DNA of 64,000 nucleotides from Scylla paramamosain (Eukaryota > Arthropoda > Malacostraca > Decapoda > Portunidae), in the NCBI RefSeq assembly GCF_035594125.1, contig NC_087191.1:2342501-2406500 (forward strand), written 5' to 3'. Under the pieces are notes generated by a model. The model was not told where the DNA came from and did no database searches. It saw only the letters and a list, made by a program, of their open reading frames with translations. The position numbers and the translations under genes were made by a program. Of this stretch, positions 49,926-62,436 are shown piece after piece (position 1 is the first letter of the stretch; each line of letters opens with the position of its first letter).

Positions 49926-50520
49926 AAATATTTCGTTGATAAATTACATTCAGGACAGTTAGGAAATATCCCTTACAGAAGAAAAAGATCGCAGAAGAAT
50001 GATCCTAAATGGATGACTGAGGTTAAAACACTACATAGAGCGAAAGAGAAGTATATATGAGATTAAAGACAGGGGAAGTGGTTTTATGGCCATAATATAA
50101 TGAATTAGAAAAGTCAGGAGTTTAACAAGGAAAGCTAAAAATACGAGTAGTTATGAATTAAAGGTAGCCAGCCAAGCGAAGATGGACCTCAAGGGATTTT
50201 ATCAGGCATATAAGACGAAGAATAGAGAAACAATAGTTCCTTAAAGACAGCAGAATGGGACCTGATTAGTTGTTGAGAGGAGATTAGTAAAATTGTGAGC
50301 GAGTATTTTTTAATTGTCTTTGCCCAGGAAAACATGCAGGATTTGCCGAATAGTGAGACGATATTTAGAGTAGAAGAGGATGAGAAGCTGACAGATATTA
50401 CCATAACTAAAAGAGATAGTGGAACAGAAGATAGATAAGTTGAAAAGTTCAAGTCACCAGGATCAGATGAAATATATTCCACAGTATTTAAGGGAAGGAA
50501 AAAGGTTATAAGTAATCTGT
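49926..50520 (+). pseudogene. Retrotransposon ORF2 linker region, broken (copy 2)
   Basis: Same fragments as copy 1 (NDPKWMTEV, YELKVASQAKMDLKGF, EYFLIVFAQENMQDLPN) in shifting frames. It carries the shared frameshift/stop at 50242-50244 and an extra base near 50410 ('actaaaagagatag' against 'actaaagagatag'). No endonuclease is present. Confidence 0.78.
50142..50149 (-). other. Putative Minos-like excision footprint TACGAGTA inside the dead retroelement
   Basis: Copy 2 reads 'aaaaatacgagtagttatg' where copy 1 (about 33706-33717) reads 'aaaaatagttatg'. Exactly six bases (CGAGTA) are gained at a TA. This is the opposite orientation from the satellite examples. Copy 1 serves as an unambiguous empty site in non-satellite sequence. 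Confidence 0.82.
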
Positions 50521-51300
50521 TAGTTTCTGTCCTTAGGAAATCACTTTAGTCATGTGAGGTATCGGTAATTTGGAGGCAGGCGAATATAGTACCTACCCTT
50601 AAGGAAGGAGATAAAACTTTAACGTCTAACCTGTCAGCTTAACTTCTGTTGAATGTAAAATAATGGAGTTAATAATAGCGAAGAACATTTAAGAGCATTT
50701 AGACAAACATAACTTGATAACTCAGTTACAGCACAGTTTCTGGAATGGGGAGTCTTACCTGAGAAACTTGGTAAGTTTATACAGTAAGGTTTACAAGGCG
50801 GCAGATAATGGTGATAGTTATGGCATCCTATATCAGGACTTTAGTAAAGCGTATGACAAGGTACCCCATCAGAGGCTACTGAGAAATGTTAGGGCGCACG
50901 AGAGAGATGAGGTGTTTAGATTGGATAAGGTCATGGCTAAGCGTCAGGCGACAGTGTTGTAATAATCGGCTCTAAATCGGAGTGGGGTCAAGTAATTAGT
51001 GGGGTGACAAAGAGATTATTAGTATTAGGGCCGATGTTGTTTGTAATATATGTCAATGGCTTGGATAGTGGAATTAGTAGTGTTGTTAGTAAATTTGCGG
51101 ATGACACGAGAATATGTAGATTAATTAGGTCAGAATCGCATACCATCGCCTTGCAGGCAGATTTGAATAGGTCGAACGAATGGACGGACAAATGGCAAAT
51201 GCAGTTTAATGTCAACAAATGCAAAGCACTTAGCGTAAGTAGAAGAAACCCACACAGTAGTTACACAATGAACAACCAAGTTCTGGTAGGTTCAGGGTAA
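50521..51300 (+). pseudogene. Reverse transcriptase core, degenerate (copy 2)
   Basis: Palm motif A reads LYQDFSKAYDKVPHQRLL (open at 50714-50959; first codon TTG, not a real start). A 4-base gain in 'cacgagagagatgagg' then breaks the frame. Reading resumes in another frame at about 51004 with VTKRLLVLGPMLFVIYVNG. Motif C is intact here: F-A-D-D at 51094-51105, unlike copy 1. NEWTDKWQMQFNVNKCKALS follows, then the shared TAA at 51298-51300. The PQG turn is lost as in copy 1, so that change predates the duplication. Confidence 0.9.
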
Positions 51301-51989
51301 GTAAAAGATTTGAGATTTAAGGTTATATCTGAACTCCGTCTAAGAAAGCAATGGAAAGAGGCCAGAAACAAAGCAAATAGTGTATTATGATTAATTTTCA
51401 GGAGTGCTAAAAGTAGAACTCCCGAAGTAATATCAAATTTACATTTGGAGCTGGTCAGACTTCATCTAGACTACGCTGACCAATTCTGGTCACCACATCA
51501 CAGGAAGGATAAAGGTCTATTAGAATCAGTACAAAGGAAAATGACTAAAAGGATAAAGAGGATAAGGAGTATTCCTTACGAAGCGATATTCAAGCTGTTA
51601 AATTTGCATTCTTTAAAGAGACGTAGGTTAAGAGTGGACCTAATATAAGTCTTTTAGTGGTATATGGGTTATAATAAAGGAAACATAAGGAAAATTCTTT
51701 GAATCTGTAAATATGATAGAACAAGAAAGACGGGTCCAAGCCTGAAAACCTGATGTTCAAAAAGGAGAAAGGATGGAATTGGTTCTCAAATAGAGTAGTA
51801 GATGATTGGAACGGACGTAGTAATCAAGCTATTAGTGCTGAGGCATTTGGGAACAGTAAGAGAAAATTACACATTTATGAATGGGGATGATAGATGGAAA
51901 TAAGTAGGCATATTTCATACAAGTACTGCCACTTGTAGGCCTGATGCCTTCTTGCATATTTACTTATTTCTTATGTTCTTATGTTCTTA
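51301..51989 (+). pseudogene. C-terminal part and 3' UTR of retrotransposon (copy 2)
   Basis: In frame with the second RT piece but with the shared TGA at 51388-51390. The stretch 51445-51645 reads LVRLHLDYADQFWSPHHRKD, then SVQRKMTKRIKR. Later WNWFSNRVVDDWNG is visible near 51780. The 3' UTR contains 'actgccacttgtaggcctga'. It ends with the 8-mer repeats. Confidence 0.83.
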
Positions 51990-52137
51990 TTACCAAAAGC
52001 GTGTATTTTCAGTGTTTTTCAGCTATTACGTAAAAAAAATGCCAAAATGCATGCAAAGCACAATATGTGAAGAAAAAGAGCGACATTACGAGAAACGTGT
52101 ATTATGAGTGTTTTTGAGATTCTTAGGTTCCAAAACG
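51990..52137 (+). repeat. Two family II monomers joining family I (duplicate of 35551-35704)
   Basis: E-type then A-type monomer after the retroelement, passing into family I at about 52138 ('cgctgaaactcatgaataac'). Confidence 0.75.
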
Positions 52138-55100
52138 CTGAAACTCATGAATAACACTCTTAATTGAGATACGGAACAACCTTACCAAATGCATGTATTT
52201 TGAGTGTTTTTCACATTCTTAGTTACCAAAACCCCAAATTGCATGCGAAACTAGCTTTATGTGGAAAAAAAAATGACATTACCAGAAGAGTGTCTTTTGA
52301 GTGTTTTTGAGCGTGTTAGGCAATAAAGCACTAAAAAGTAGGGCAATAACATTACATGGGAATAAAACCAAATTTTACCAAGAACTTGCCTTTAAGTGTT
52401 TTTGAGCTCCTTACATATTGAAACGCTAAAAGGCATGCAAAACACCCTTTATGGAGAAACAGAAAAACATTACCAAAAACATATATTTTGAGTGTTTTTG
52501 ATCATGTTACTTATGAAAACGCTTAAATACATGCAAAGAACCCTATATTTGGGAAACGAAAGGACATTATGAGAAACGTGTATTATGAGTGTTTTTAAAT
52601 TCCTTAAGTACCAAAAAGCTAAAACCAACAAATAACACTATAGAGAAAAAAATAAATAAATAAAAAATAAAAAAATAGCAATTTTTTTTTTTTTTGTTAT
52701 TCATCTTTATAGGTAGCAAGATGCCAAAATTCTGTCAAAATTCAGGGAAATTATGTGGGAAAAAGAACATTATCAAAAATGTTATAGATTTTTTTCGGAA
52801 AGTTATGTACCAAACCCTAAAGTGCATGCAAAGCCACCTATATATGGAAATTAAACGACTTTACAAGAAACCTGTCTTTTGAGTGTTTTTTAGCATGCTA
52901 GGCACCAAAACGATAAATACCATTGAAGTCACTCAATATGGGACTCCAAAACAAAATTACTGAAAACATGTCTTCTCAGTGTTTTACGTAGAAAAACGCT
53001 AAAATGGATGCAAACCAACCAATACGAAGAAATAGAAAAACATCACCAAAAATGTATATTTTGAGTGTTTTTCAACTTGTTACCTACAAAAAACGCGAAA
53101 ATACAAGCAAAGCACTCTATATTGGGAAACAAAAGGACATTATGAGAAACGTGTATAATGAGTGTTTTATAGTTTCACAAGATCCACAAGGCAAAAAACA
53201 CAAAAACTCGTATATATGGAGAAGATTCTTACATACCAAAATGCTGAAACTCATAACACTCTTAATTGAAAAACAGAACAACCTTACTAAATGCGTGTAT
53301 TTTGAGTGTTTTCACATTCTTAGTTAAAAAAAAAACGAAATTCCATGCGAATATATGTGGGGAAAAAAATGACATTACCAGAAAAGTGTCTTTTGAGTGT
53401 TTTTGAGAGTGTTAGGCAATAAAGCACTAAAAAGCAGGGCAATCACATTACATGGAATAAAAACCAGTTTACCAAGAATTTGCCTTTAAGTGTTTTTCAG
53501 CTCCTTATATGCGCTAAAACGCATGCAAAACACACTTTATATAGAAACAAAATAACATTACCAACAACAGGTATTTTGAGTGTTTTTTAATCATATTATC
53601 TATAAAAACGCTTAAATACATGCAAAGAACCTTATGTTTGGGAAAGGAAAGGATATTACTAGAAACGTGTATTATGAGTGTTTTTAAGTTCCTTAAGAAC
53701 CAAAAAGCTAAAACCCACAAGTAACACTCTTTATTTAAAAAATAAATAAATAAATAAATAGAAAAATAGGACTTTTTTTACTTTTTATTCATCTTCATAG
53801 GTACCGAGACGCCAAAATTCTGGCAAAATTCAGGGCAATTATGTGATAAAAGATCATTATCAAAAAAGTTAATTTTACCTTTTTTTCGGACTCTTATTTA
53901 CCAAACACTAAAGTGCATGCAAAGCCACCTATATGAGGAAATTAAACGACTTTACCAGAAACCTGTCTTTTGAGTGATTTTCAGCTTGGTAGGCATCAAA
54001 ACGATAAATAATATGGAAGTCACTCTAAATGAGAATCCAAAACAAAATACTGAAAACGTGTCTTTTCTGTGTTTTAGGTAGAAAAACGCTAAAACGGATG
54101 CAAACGAAAAATATGAAGAAATAGAATATTACCAAAAAGGTATATTTAGAGTGTTTTTAATCTTGTTACCTACAAAAAACGCAAAAAAGGATGCAAAGCA
54201 CTCTATATTGGGAAACAAAAGGACATTACGAGAAACGTGAATAATGAGTGTTTTATAGTTTCACAAGAACCACAAGGCAAAAAACGCAAAAACTCGTGTA
54301 TATGGAGGTTTCTTAGTTACCAAAAGGCTGGTACTCATGAATAACACTCTTAAATGAGAAACATAACCTTACGAAATGCGTGTAATTGAGTGTTTTTCAC
54401 ATTCTTATTTACGAAAACCCCAAATTGCATGCAAAACTAGCTTTATGTTGGTAAGAAATGACATTACCAAAAAAGTGACTTTGGGTGTTTTTGAGCGTGT
54501 TAGGCAGTAATGCACCAAAAAGCAGGGCAATAACATTACATGGGAATGAAACCAACTTTTACCAAGAACTTGCCTTTAAGTTTTTTTGAGCTCCTTACAT
54601 ACCAAAACGCTAAAACGAATGGAAAACACCCTTTTTGGAGAATTAGAATAACATTACCAAAAACATGTATTTTGAGTTTTTGATCATGCTACCAATAAAA
54701 ACGGGAAAATACATGCAAAGAAACGAAAGGACATACAAAATACATGGGAAACGAAAGGACATTACGAGAAACGTGTATTATGAGTGTTTTTAAGTTCCTT
54801 AAGAACCAAAAATCTAAAACCAACAAATAACACTCTTTATAAAGAAAAAATAAGTAAATATATAAAAAAACGGCATTTTATTTATTTTTTTTTTGTTATT
54901 CATCTTCATAGGTACCGAGATGCCAAAATTCTGGGAAAATTCTGGGCAATTATGTGATACAAGAATATTATCAAAAAAGTTAATTTTAGTTTTTTTTTTC
55001 GGAATGTTATGTACCAAACTCTAAAGTGAATGCAAAGCCACCTACATGAGGAAATTAAACAACTTTACGAGAAACCTTACTTTTGAGTATTTTTCCGTAT

Positions 55101-56742
55101 GTTAGGCACCAAAACGATAATAATATGGAAGTCACTCAATATGGGAATCCAAAACAAAATTACTGAAAACGTGTCTTTTCAGTGTTTTACGTAGAAAAAC
55201 GCTAAAAAGGATGCAAACATTCTAATATGAAGAAATAGAATAATATTTCGAAAAATGTATATTTTGAATGTTTTTGAGCTTGTTACCTAAAAAAAAATGC
55301 AAAAAATGGATGCAAAGTATTGCAAAACAAAAGGACATTCTGAGAAACGTGTATAATGAGTGTTTTATAGTTCCACAAGAACCAAAAGGCAAAAATCGCA
55401 AAAACTCGTGTACCTAGAGAAGTTTCTTAGATACCAAAATGATGAAACTCATGAATAACACTTTTTGATTGAGAAACAGAATTACCTTACAAAATGTGTG
55501 TATTTTGAGTGTTTTTCACATTCTTATTTACAAAAATCCCAAATTACATGAGAAACTAGCTTTATGTGGGAGATAAATGACATTACCAGAAAAGTGTCTT
55601 TTGAGTGTTTTTGAGCTTTATATACAACAAAGCACTAAAAAGCAGAACAATCACATTACATTGGAATAAAACCAAATTTTACGAAGAATAAAAAAAAAGA
55701 ACAAGCTTACCAAATGAGTGTATTTTGGGTGTTTTTCACATTCTTAGTTACCAAAACCCCAAATTGCATGCGAAATATTGTGGGGTAAAAATGTGGGAAA
55801 AAAAATGACTAACATAAAAAAGTTTTTTTGAGTATTTTTGAGCGTGTTAGGAAATAAACCACTAAAAAGAAAGACAATCACGTTACATAGGGATAAAACC
55901 AATTTTTACCAACAACTTCACTTTGAGATTTTTTAAACTCCTTACATACAAAAACGCTAAAGCGCATGCAAAACACCCTTTATGGAGAAACAGAATAACA
56001 TTACCAAAAACACGTATTTTGAGTGTATTTGATCATGTTACCTATAAAAACACTTAAATATATGTTTGGGAAACGAAAAAAAACATTACGAGAAACGTAT
56101 ATTATGAGTGTTTTTAAGTTTCTTAAGTACCAAAAAGCTAAAAGACAAAAATAACACTCTTTATAGAGAAAAAAAAAAAAAAAATAAATAAATAAATAGC
56201 GATTTTTTTTTTTGTTATTCATATTCATAGGTACTGAGATGCCGAAAGTCTGGCAAAATTAAGGGAAATTATGTGGAAAAAGGAACATTATCAAAAAAGT
56301 TAATTTTAGCTTTTTTTTCGGACTGTTATGTACCAAACCCTAAAGTGCATCCAAAGCCACCTATATGGGGAAATTACACGACTTTACCAGAAGCCTCTCT
56401 TTTGAGTGTTTTCTCTTTTAGCATCTTAGGCATCAAAAGGATAAATAATATGAAAGTCACTCAATATGGAAATACAAAACAAAATTACTGAAAACGTGTC
56501 TTTTCCGTGTTTTACGTAGAAAAACGCTAAAACGGATGGAAACCAACCAATATGAAAAAATAGAATAACGTTACCAAAAATGTATATTTTGAGTGTTTTT
56601 GAGCCTGTTAACCACAAAAAACGCGAAAATGGATGCAAAGCACTCTATATTGGGAAACAAAAGGACATTACGAGAAACGTGTATAATGAGTGTTTTATGG
56701 TTTCACAAGAACCACAAGGCAAAAAACGCAAAAATTCGTATA

Positions 56743-56750
56743 TACTCGTA
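56743..56750 (+). other. Putative Minos-like excision footprint TACTCGTA
   Basis: The expected 'actcgtgtatatggagaag' reads 'attcgtatatactcgtatgg'. Deleting CTCGTA restores length and register exactly relative to siblings (for example 54292-54306). Confidence 0.75.
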
Positions 56751-58936
56751 TGGATAAGTTTCTTAGATACCAAAATGCTGAAACTCATGAATAACACTCT
56801 TAATTGAGAAACAGAACAACCTTACTAAATGCGTGTATTTTGAGAGCTTTTCACATTCTTAGTTACCAAAACCCCAAATTGCATGCAAAACCAGATTTAT
56901 GTGGGAAAAAATGACATTCCCAGAAAGGTGTCTTTTGAGTGTTTTTGAGCGTAATAGGATATAAAGCACTAAAAAGCAGGGGAATTACATTAAATTCGAA
57001 TAAAACCACTTTTTATTAAGAACTTGCCTTTCAGTGTTTTTGAGCTCCTTATATACCAAACGTTAAAACGCCTGCAAAACACACTTTATGGAGAAACAGA
57101 ATAACATTACCAAAAACATGTATTTTGAGTGTTTTTGATCATGTTATCTATAAAAACGCTTGAATACATAAAAAGAACCTTATGTTTGGGAAAGGAAAGG
57201 ACATTACGAGAAACGTTTATTATGAGTGTTTTTAAGTTCCTTAAGTACCAAAAAGCTAAAACCCACAAATAACACTTTTTTATTTAGAAAAAATAAATAA
57301 ATAAAAAATATATATATATAATTTTTTTTTTCTCATTCATCTTCATAGGTACCGACATGACAAAATTCTGAGAAAATTCAGGGCAATTATATGATAATAG
57401 AATATTATCAAAAAAGTTAATTTTAGCTTTTTTTTCGGACTGTTATGTACCAAACCCTAAAGAGCATGTAAAGCCTCCTATATGAGGAAATTGAATGACT
57501 TTCCCAGAAATCTGTCTTTTGAGTGTTTTTCAGCATGTTAGGCACCAAAACGATCAATAATAATGAACTCGATCAATATGGGAATCCAAAACAAAATTAC
57601 TTAAAACATGTCTTCTCAGTATTTTACGTAGAAAAACGCTAAAACGGATGGAAACCAACCAATATCAAGAAACAGAAAAACATTACCAAAAAGGTACATT
57701 TTGAGTGTTTTTGAATTGTTACCTAAAAAAACGCGAAAATTGATGCAAAGCACTCTATATTGAGAAAGAAAGGGACATTGCGAGAAAAGTGTATAATGAG
57801 AGTTTTATAGTTCAAAAGAACCACAAGGCAAAAAACGCAAAAATTCGTGTATATGAAGAAGTTTCCTAAATACCAAAATGCTGAAATTCTTAATTGAAAA
57901 ACAGAACAACCTTACTAAATGCGTGTATTTTGAGTGCTTTTTACATTCTTAGTTACCCAAAACCCAAATTGATTGCAAAACCAGCTTTATGTGGTAAAAA
58001 AAAAAAGACATTTCCTGAAAAGTGTCTATTGAGTGTTTTTGAGCGTGATAGGCAGTAAAGCACTAAAAAGAAGGGCAATCACATTACATGGGAATAAAAC
58101 CAATGTTTACCATGAACTTGCCTTTAAGTGTTTTTGAGCTCCTTATATACCAAAACACTAAAACGCATGCAAAACACACTTTATGAAGAAACAGAATAAC
58201 ATTACCAAAAACATGTATTTTGAATGTTTTTGATCATGTTACCAATAAAACATGCATACATACATACAATACATGCTAAGAACCCTTTTTGTTGGAAAGG
58301 AAAGGACATTACGAGAAACGTGTATTATAAGTGTTTTTAAATTCATTAAGTACCAAAAACCTAAAAGCCACAAATAACTCTCTATTGAGAAAAAATAAAT
58401 AAATAAATAAAAAACACGATATTTTTTTTTCTTTCTTATTTATCTTCACAGGTACCGAGATGCCAAAAAATCGGGCAAAATTCATGAAATTTTGTGAAAT
58501 AAGAACATTATCAAAAAAGTTAATTTCAGCTTTTTTTTTTCGACTGTTATGTAGCAAACACTAAAGTGCATGCAAAACAACATATATGGGGAAATCAAAC
58601 GTCTTTGCCAGAAAACTGTCTTATGAGTGTTTTTCATCATGTTAAGCACCAAAACGATAAATAACATGGAAGTCACTCTATATGGGAATCCAAAACAAAA
58701 TTACTGAAAACGTGTCTTTTTGGTGTTTTACGTAGAAAAACGCTAAAACGGATGCAAACCAACCAATATGAAAAAAAAAATAGAATAACATTACCAAAAA
58801 TGTATATTTTGAGTGTTTTTGAGCTTGTTACCTACAAAAAAGGTGAAAATGGATGCAAAGCACTCCCTATTCGGAAACAAAATGACATTACGAGAAACGT
58901 GTATAATGAGTGTCTTATTATTTTCGAGCAAAAGAA

Positions 58937-58960
58937 CTTGTGGTTCACAAGAACCACAAG
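58937..58960. repeat. Perfect 10-bp hairpin from local inverted copying
   Basis: cttgtggttc (58937-58946), loop acaa, gaaccacaag (58951-58960). Siblings go straight from 'gttttatagtttcacaagaa' into the right arm. Here about 20 extra bases include an inverted copy of that arm. Confidence 0.85.
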
Positions 58961-59300
58961 GCAAAAAACGCAAAAACTCGTGTATATAAAGAAGTTCCCT
59001 ATATTTGGGAAACGAAAGGACATTACGAGAAATATGTATTATGAATATTTTTAAGTTCCTTAAGTACCAAAACGTTAAAACCTACAAATAACACTCTTTA
59101 TAGAGAAAAAAAATAGCATTTTTATTTTCTTGTTATTCATGTTCATAGGTACCAAGATGCCAAAATTCTGCCAAAATTCAGGGAAAATATGTGGAAAAAA
59201 GAACATTATCGAAAAAGTTAATTTTACGTTTTTTTTCGGAGTTATGTACCAAACCAAAAAGTGTATGCAAAGAAACCTATTTGGGAAAATTTAACGACTT

Positions 59301-59308
59301 TACTCGTA
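59301..59308 (+). other. Putative Minos-like excision footprint TACTCGTA
   Basis: The expected 'gactttacaagaaacctg' (as at about 52857) reads 'gactttactcgtacaagaaa'. Removing CTCGTA restores the sibling exactly. Confidence 0.8.
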
Positions 59309-59959
59309 CAAGAAACCTGTCTTTTGAGTGTTTTTCCGTATGTTAGGCACCAAAACGATAGATAATATGAAAGTCACTCTATATGGAAATCCAAAACAAA
59401 ATGACTGAAAACGTGTCTTTTAAAAGATTTACGTACAAAAACGCTAAAACGGATGCAAACCAACCAATATGAAAAAATAGAATAATATTACCAGAAAAGT
59501 ATATTTTGTGTGTTTTTGAGATTGTTACATAAAAAAAACGCAAATATGGATGCAAAGCACTGTATATTAGGGAAAAAAAAAAGGACATAACGAGAAACGT
59601 GTATAATGAGTGTTTTATTGTTTCACCAGAATCACAAGGCAAAAAACGCAAAAACTCGTCTGTGTGGAGAAGTTTCTAAGATACCAAAATGCTGAAACTC
59701 ATGAATAACACTCTTAACCAAGAAACAGAGCAACCTTACTAAATGCGTGTATTTTGAGTGTTTTTTTTTACATTCTTAGTTACCAAAACCCCAAATTCCA
59801 TGCGAAACTACCTTTATGTGGGAAAAAATGACATTACCAGAAAAGTGTCTTTGAGTGTTTTTGAGCGTGTTAGGCAATAAAGCACTAAAAAGCAGGGCAA
59901 TCACATTACATGGGAATAAAACCGACTTTTACGAAGAACTTGCCTTTCAGTGTTTTTGA

Positions 59960-60440
59960 CACGCATTTAGTAAGGTTGTTCTTTTTCTCAATTAAGAATG
60001 TTATTCATGAGTTTCAGCATTTTGGTATGTAGAAAACTTCTCCATATACACGAGTTTTTCCGTTTTTTACCTTGTGTTTTTTTTAGAACTATAAAACATT
60101 CATTATACACTTTTCTTGCAATGTCCCTTTATTTCCCAATATAGAGTGCTTTGTATCAATTTTTGCCTTTTTTTTGTAGGTAATACTCGTAAGCTCAAAA
60201 ACACTCAAAACATACATTTTTGGTAATGTTTTTCTGCTTCTTGATATTGGTTGGTTTGCATCAGTTTTAGCGTTTTTCTAAGTAAAACACTGAGAGAAAC
60301 GTTTTTAGTAATTTTCTTTTGGATTCCCACATAGAGTGAGATCCTTATTATTTATCGTTTTGGTGCCTAACATGGGGAAAAAAACTCAAAAGACAGATTT
60401 CTGTTAAGGTCTTTAATTTACTCATATGCGAGGCCTTGCA
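59960..60440 (-). repeat. ~480-bp inverted family I segment
   Basis: After 'cagtgtttttgac' the array reads as complement: 'acgcatttagtaaggttg', 'gagtttcagcattttgg', 'gtgctttgtatcaatttt', 'ggtttgcatcagttttagcg', 'atcgttttggtgcctaac'. Direct orientation resumes at about 60440 with 'tgtcttttgagtg'. It covers about five consecutive HOR monomers in correct reversed order, so it is one contiguous flip or inverted copy. Confidence 0.9.
60184..60191 (-). other. Putative Minos-like excision footprint inside the inverted segment
   Basis: The inverted monomer reads 'ggtaatactcgtaagctc'; without CTCGTA it is 'ggtaataagctc', the complement of the normal 'gagcttgttacc' with one substitution. Relative to the satellite orientation the footprint is TACGAGTA. 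Confidence 0.75.
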
Positions 60441-60959
60441 TGTCTTTTGAGTGTTTTTGAGTGTATTACGCAATAAAGCACTAAAAGGAAGGGCAATCAC
60501 AATACAAATACATGTATTTTGAGTGTTTTTGATCATGTTATCTATATAAACGCTTAAATACATACAAAGAACCTTATGTTTGGGAAACGAAAGGACATTA
60601 CGAGAAACGTGTATTGAGTGTTTTTTTAAGTTCCTTCAGTACCTAAAAGCTAAAACCCACAAATAACACTTTATTTAGAAAAAAAATAAAATAAAAAAAA
60701 ATGGGAATTTTTTTTATTTTTTTTGTTATTCATCCAAATAGGTACCGAGATGCCAAAATTCTGCCAAAATTCAGGGAATTTATGTGGGAAAAAGAACATC
60801 ATCAAAAAAAGTTAATTATAGTTTTTTTTTTTCGGATTGTTATGCACCAAACCCTAAAGTGCATGCAAAGCCACCTATATAAGGAAGTTAAACGACTTTA
60901 CCAGAAACCTGTAATTTCAGTGTTTTTCAGCATGTTAGGCACCAAAACGATAAATAAAA

Positions 60960-62080
60960 TAGAAGTCAGTCAATATGTGAATCCAAAACAAAATTACTGA
61001 AAACGTGTTTTTTCAGTGTTTTACGTAGAAAACCGCTAAAGCGGATGCAAACCAACCTATATGAAGAAATAGAATAACATTACTAAAAAGATATATTTTG
61101 AGTGTTTTTTGAGCTTGTTACCTACAAAAAAATGAAAAAATGGAAGTAAAGCACTCTATATTAGGAAACAAAAGGACATCACGAGAAACGTGTATAATGA
61201 GTTTTTTTTATAGTTTTAAAAGAACCACAAGGCAATAAACGCAAAAAATCGTGTATATAGAGAAATTTCTTACATACCAAAATAATGAAATGCATGAATA
61301 ACACTTTTAATCGATAAACAGAACTATCTTACCAAATTTGTGTATTTTGAGTGTTTTCACATTCTTAGTTACGAAAATGCCAAATTACATGCGAAACTAC
61401 CTTCATGTGAAGGGGTCTTTTTAGTGTTTTGAGCGTGATATGCAACAAAGCACTAAGAAGCAGAACAACAACATTATATGGGATTAAAACCAACTTTTAC
61501 GAAGAACTTTCCTTTAAGTGTTTTTAACTCCTTACATACCAAATCGCTAAAATGCATACAAAACACCCTATATGAAGAAACAGAATAACATTACCAAAAA
61601 CATGTATTTTGAGTGTTTTTGATCATGTAACCTATAAAAACGCTTAAATACATGTAAAGAACCCTATGTTTGTATAACAAAAGGACATTAAGAAAATCGT
61701 GTATTATGAGTGTTTTAAAGTTCCTTAAGTACCAAAAAGCTAAAACCCACAAATAACTCTTTATAGAGAGAAAATTTTTTTTTTTTTATGATTCACCTTC
61801 ATAGGTACCGAGATGCCAAAATTTGGTAAAATTCATGGAAATTTTATAAAAAAAATCGTTATAAAAAAAATAATTTTAGCTTTTTTTCGGAGTTATGTAC
61901 AAACTCTGAAGTGCATGCAAATCCACCTATATGGGGAAATTACACGACTTTACCAGAAACCTGTCTTTTGAGTGTTTTTCAGCAATTTCAACAATATTAC
62001 TTAAAACGTGTCTTTTCAGTGATTTACGTAGAAAAACACTAAAACGGATGCAAACCAACCAATATGAAGAAATAGAATAA
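60960..62080 (+). repeat. Family I variant b unit
   Basis: Carries 'gatatgcaacaaagcac' (about 61427), 'cagaacaacaac', 'cggagttatgtac', and the deletion fusion 'cagcaatttcaacaatatt' at about 61980. Same class as 19.7-21.4 kb and 27.3-28.3 kb. Confidence 0.78.
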
Positions 62081-62259
62081 CATTACCAAAAAGATATATT
62101 TTGATGTGTTTTCGAGCTTGTTACCTACAAAAAATGCAAAAATGGATGGAAAGCACTTTATATTGGTAAAGAAAAGGACATTACGAGAAACGTGTATGAG
62201 TGTTTTATAGTTTCACAAGAACCACAAGGTAAAAAACTCAAAAACTCGTGTACATAAAG

Positions 62260-62436
62260 AAGTTTCTTACATACCAAAAAGCTGAAACTCATGAATAACA
62301 CTTTTAATTTTGAAACAGAAAAACCTTACCAAATGTGTGTATTAGAAAAGTTTCTTATATACCAAAATGCTGAAACTCATGAATAACACTTTTAATTAAG
62401 AAATAGAACAACCTTACTAAATGCCTGTGTTTTGAG
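62260..62436 (+). repeat. 88-bp tandem duplication of one monomer
   Basis: The 'aagtttcttacataccaaaa' monomer at 62260 is repeated at 62348 (aagtttcttatataccaaaa), both followed by 'gctgaaactcatgaataac'. Other HOR units have it once. Confidence 0.85.

Larger units (their letters stand above)
49926..51989 (+). mobile_element. 5'-truncated, inactive non-LTR retrotransposon (CR1/L2/Jockey-type), copy 2
   Basis: Same element, truncation point and insertion site as 33493-35550. The pair therefore arose by duplication of the locus, not by two insertions. It shares the stops at 50242-50244, 50690-50692, 51298-51300 and 51388-51390 with copy 1. Its own lesions include a 4-base gain near 50900, a 2-base loss near 50955 and a 6-base gain at 50144-50149. 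It ends in two 8-mers (ttatgttcttatgttctta). Confidence 0.9.
47586..54130 (+). repeat. Segmental duplication copy 2 (~6.5 kb)
   Basis: Partner of 31150-37690 (offsets given there). It keeps a complete D-type monomer just to its left where copy 1 has a deletion, so copy 2 looks closer to the source arrangement on that side. Confidence 0.88.

Noticed and set aside
53205..53215. AACTCGTATA in some HOR units
   Set aside because: Variant of the normal 'aactcgtgtata' of the partial monomer, without the leading TA. Kept only as a possible ancient event in a separate finding.
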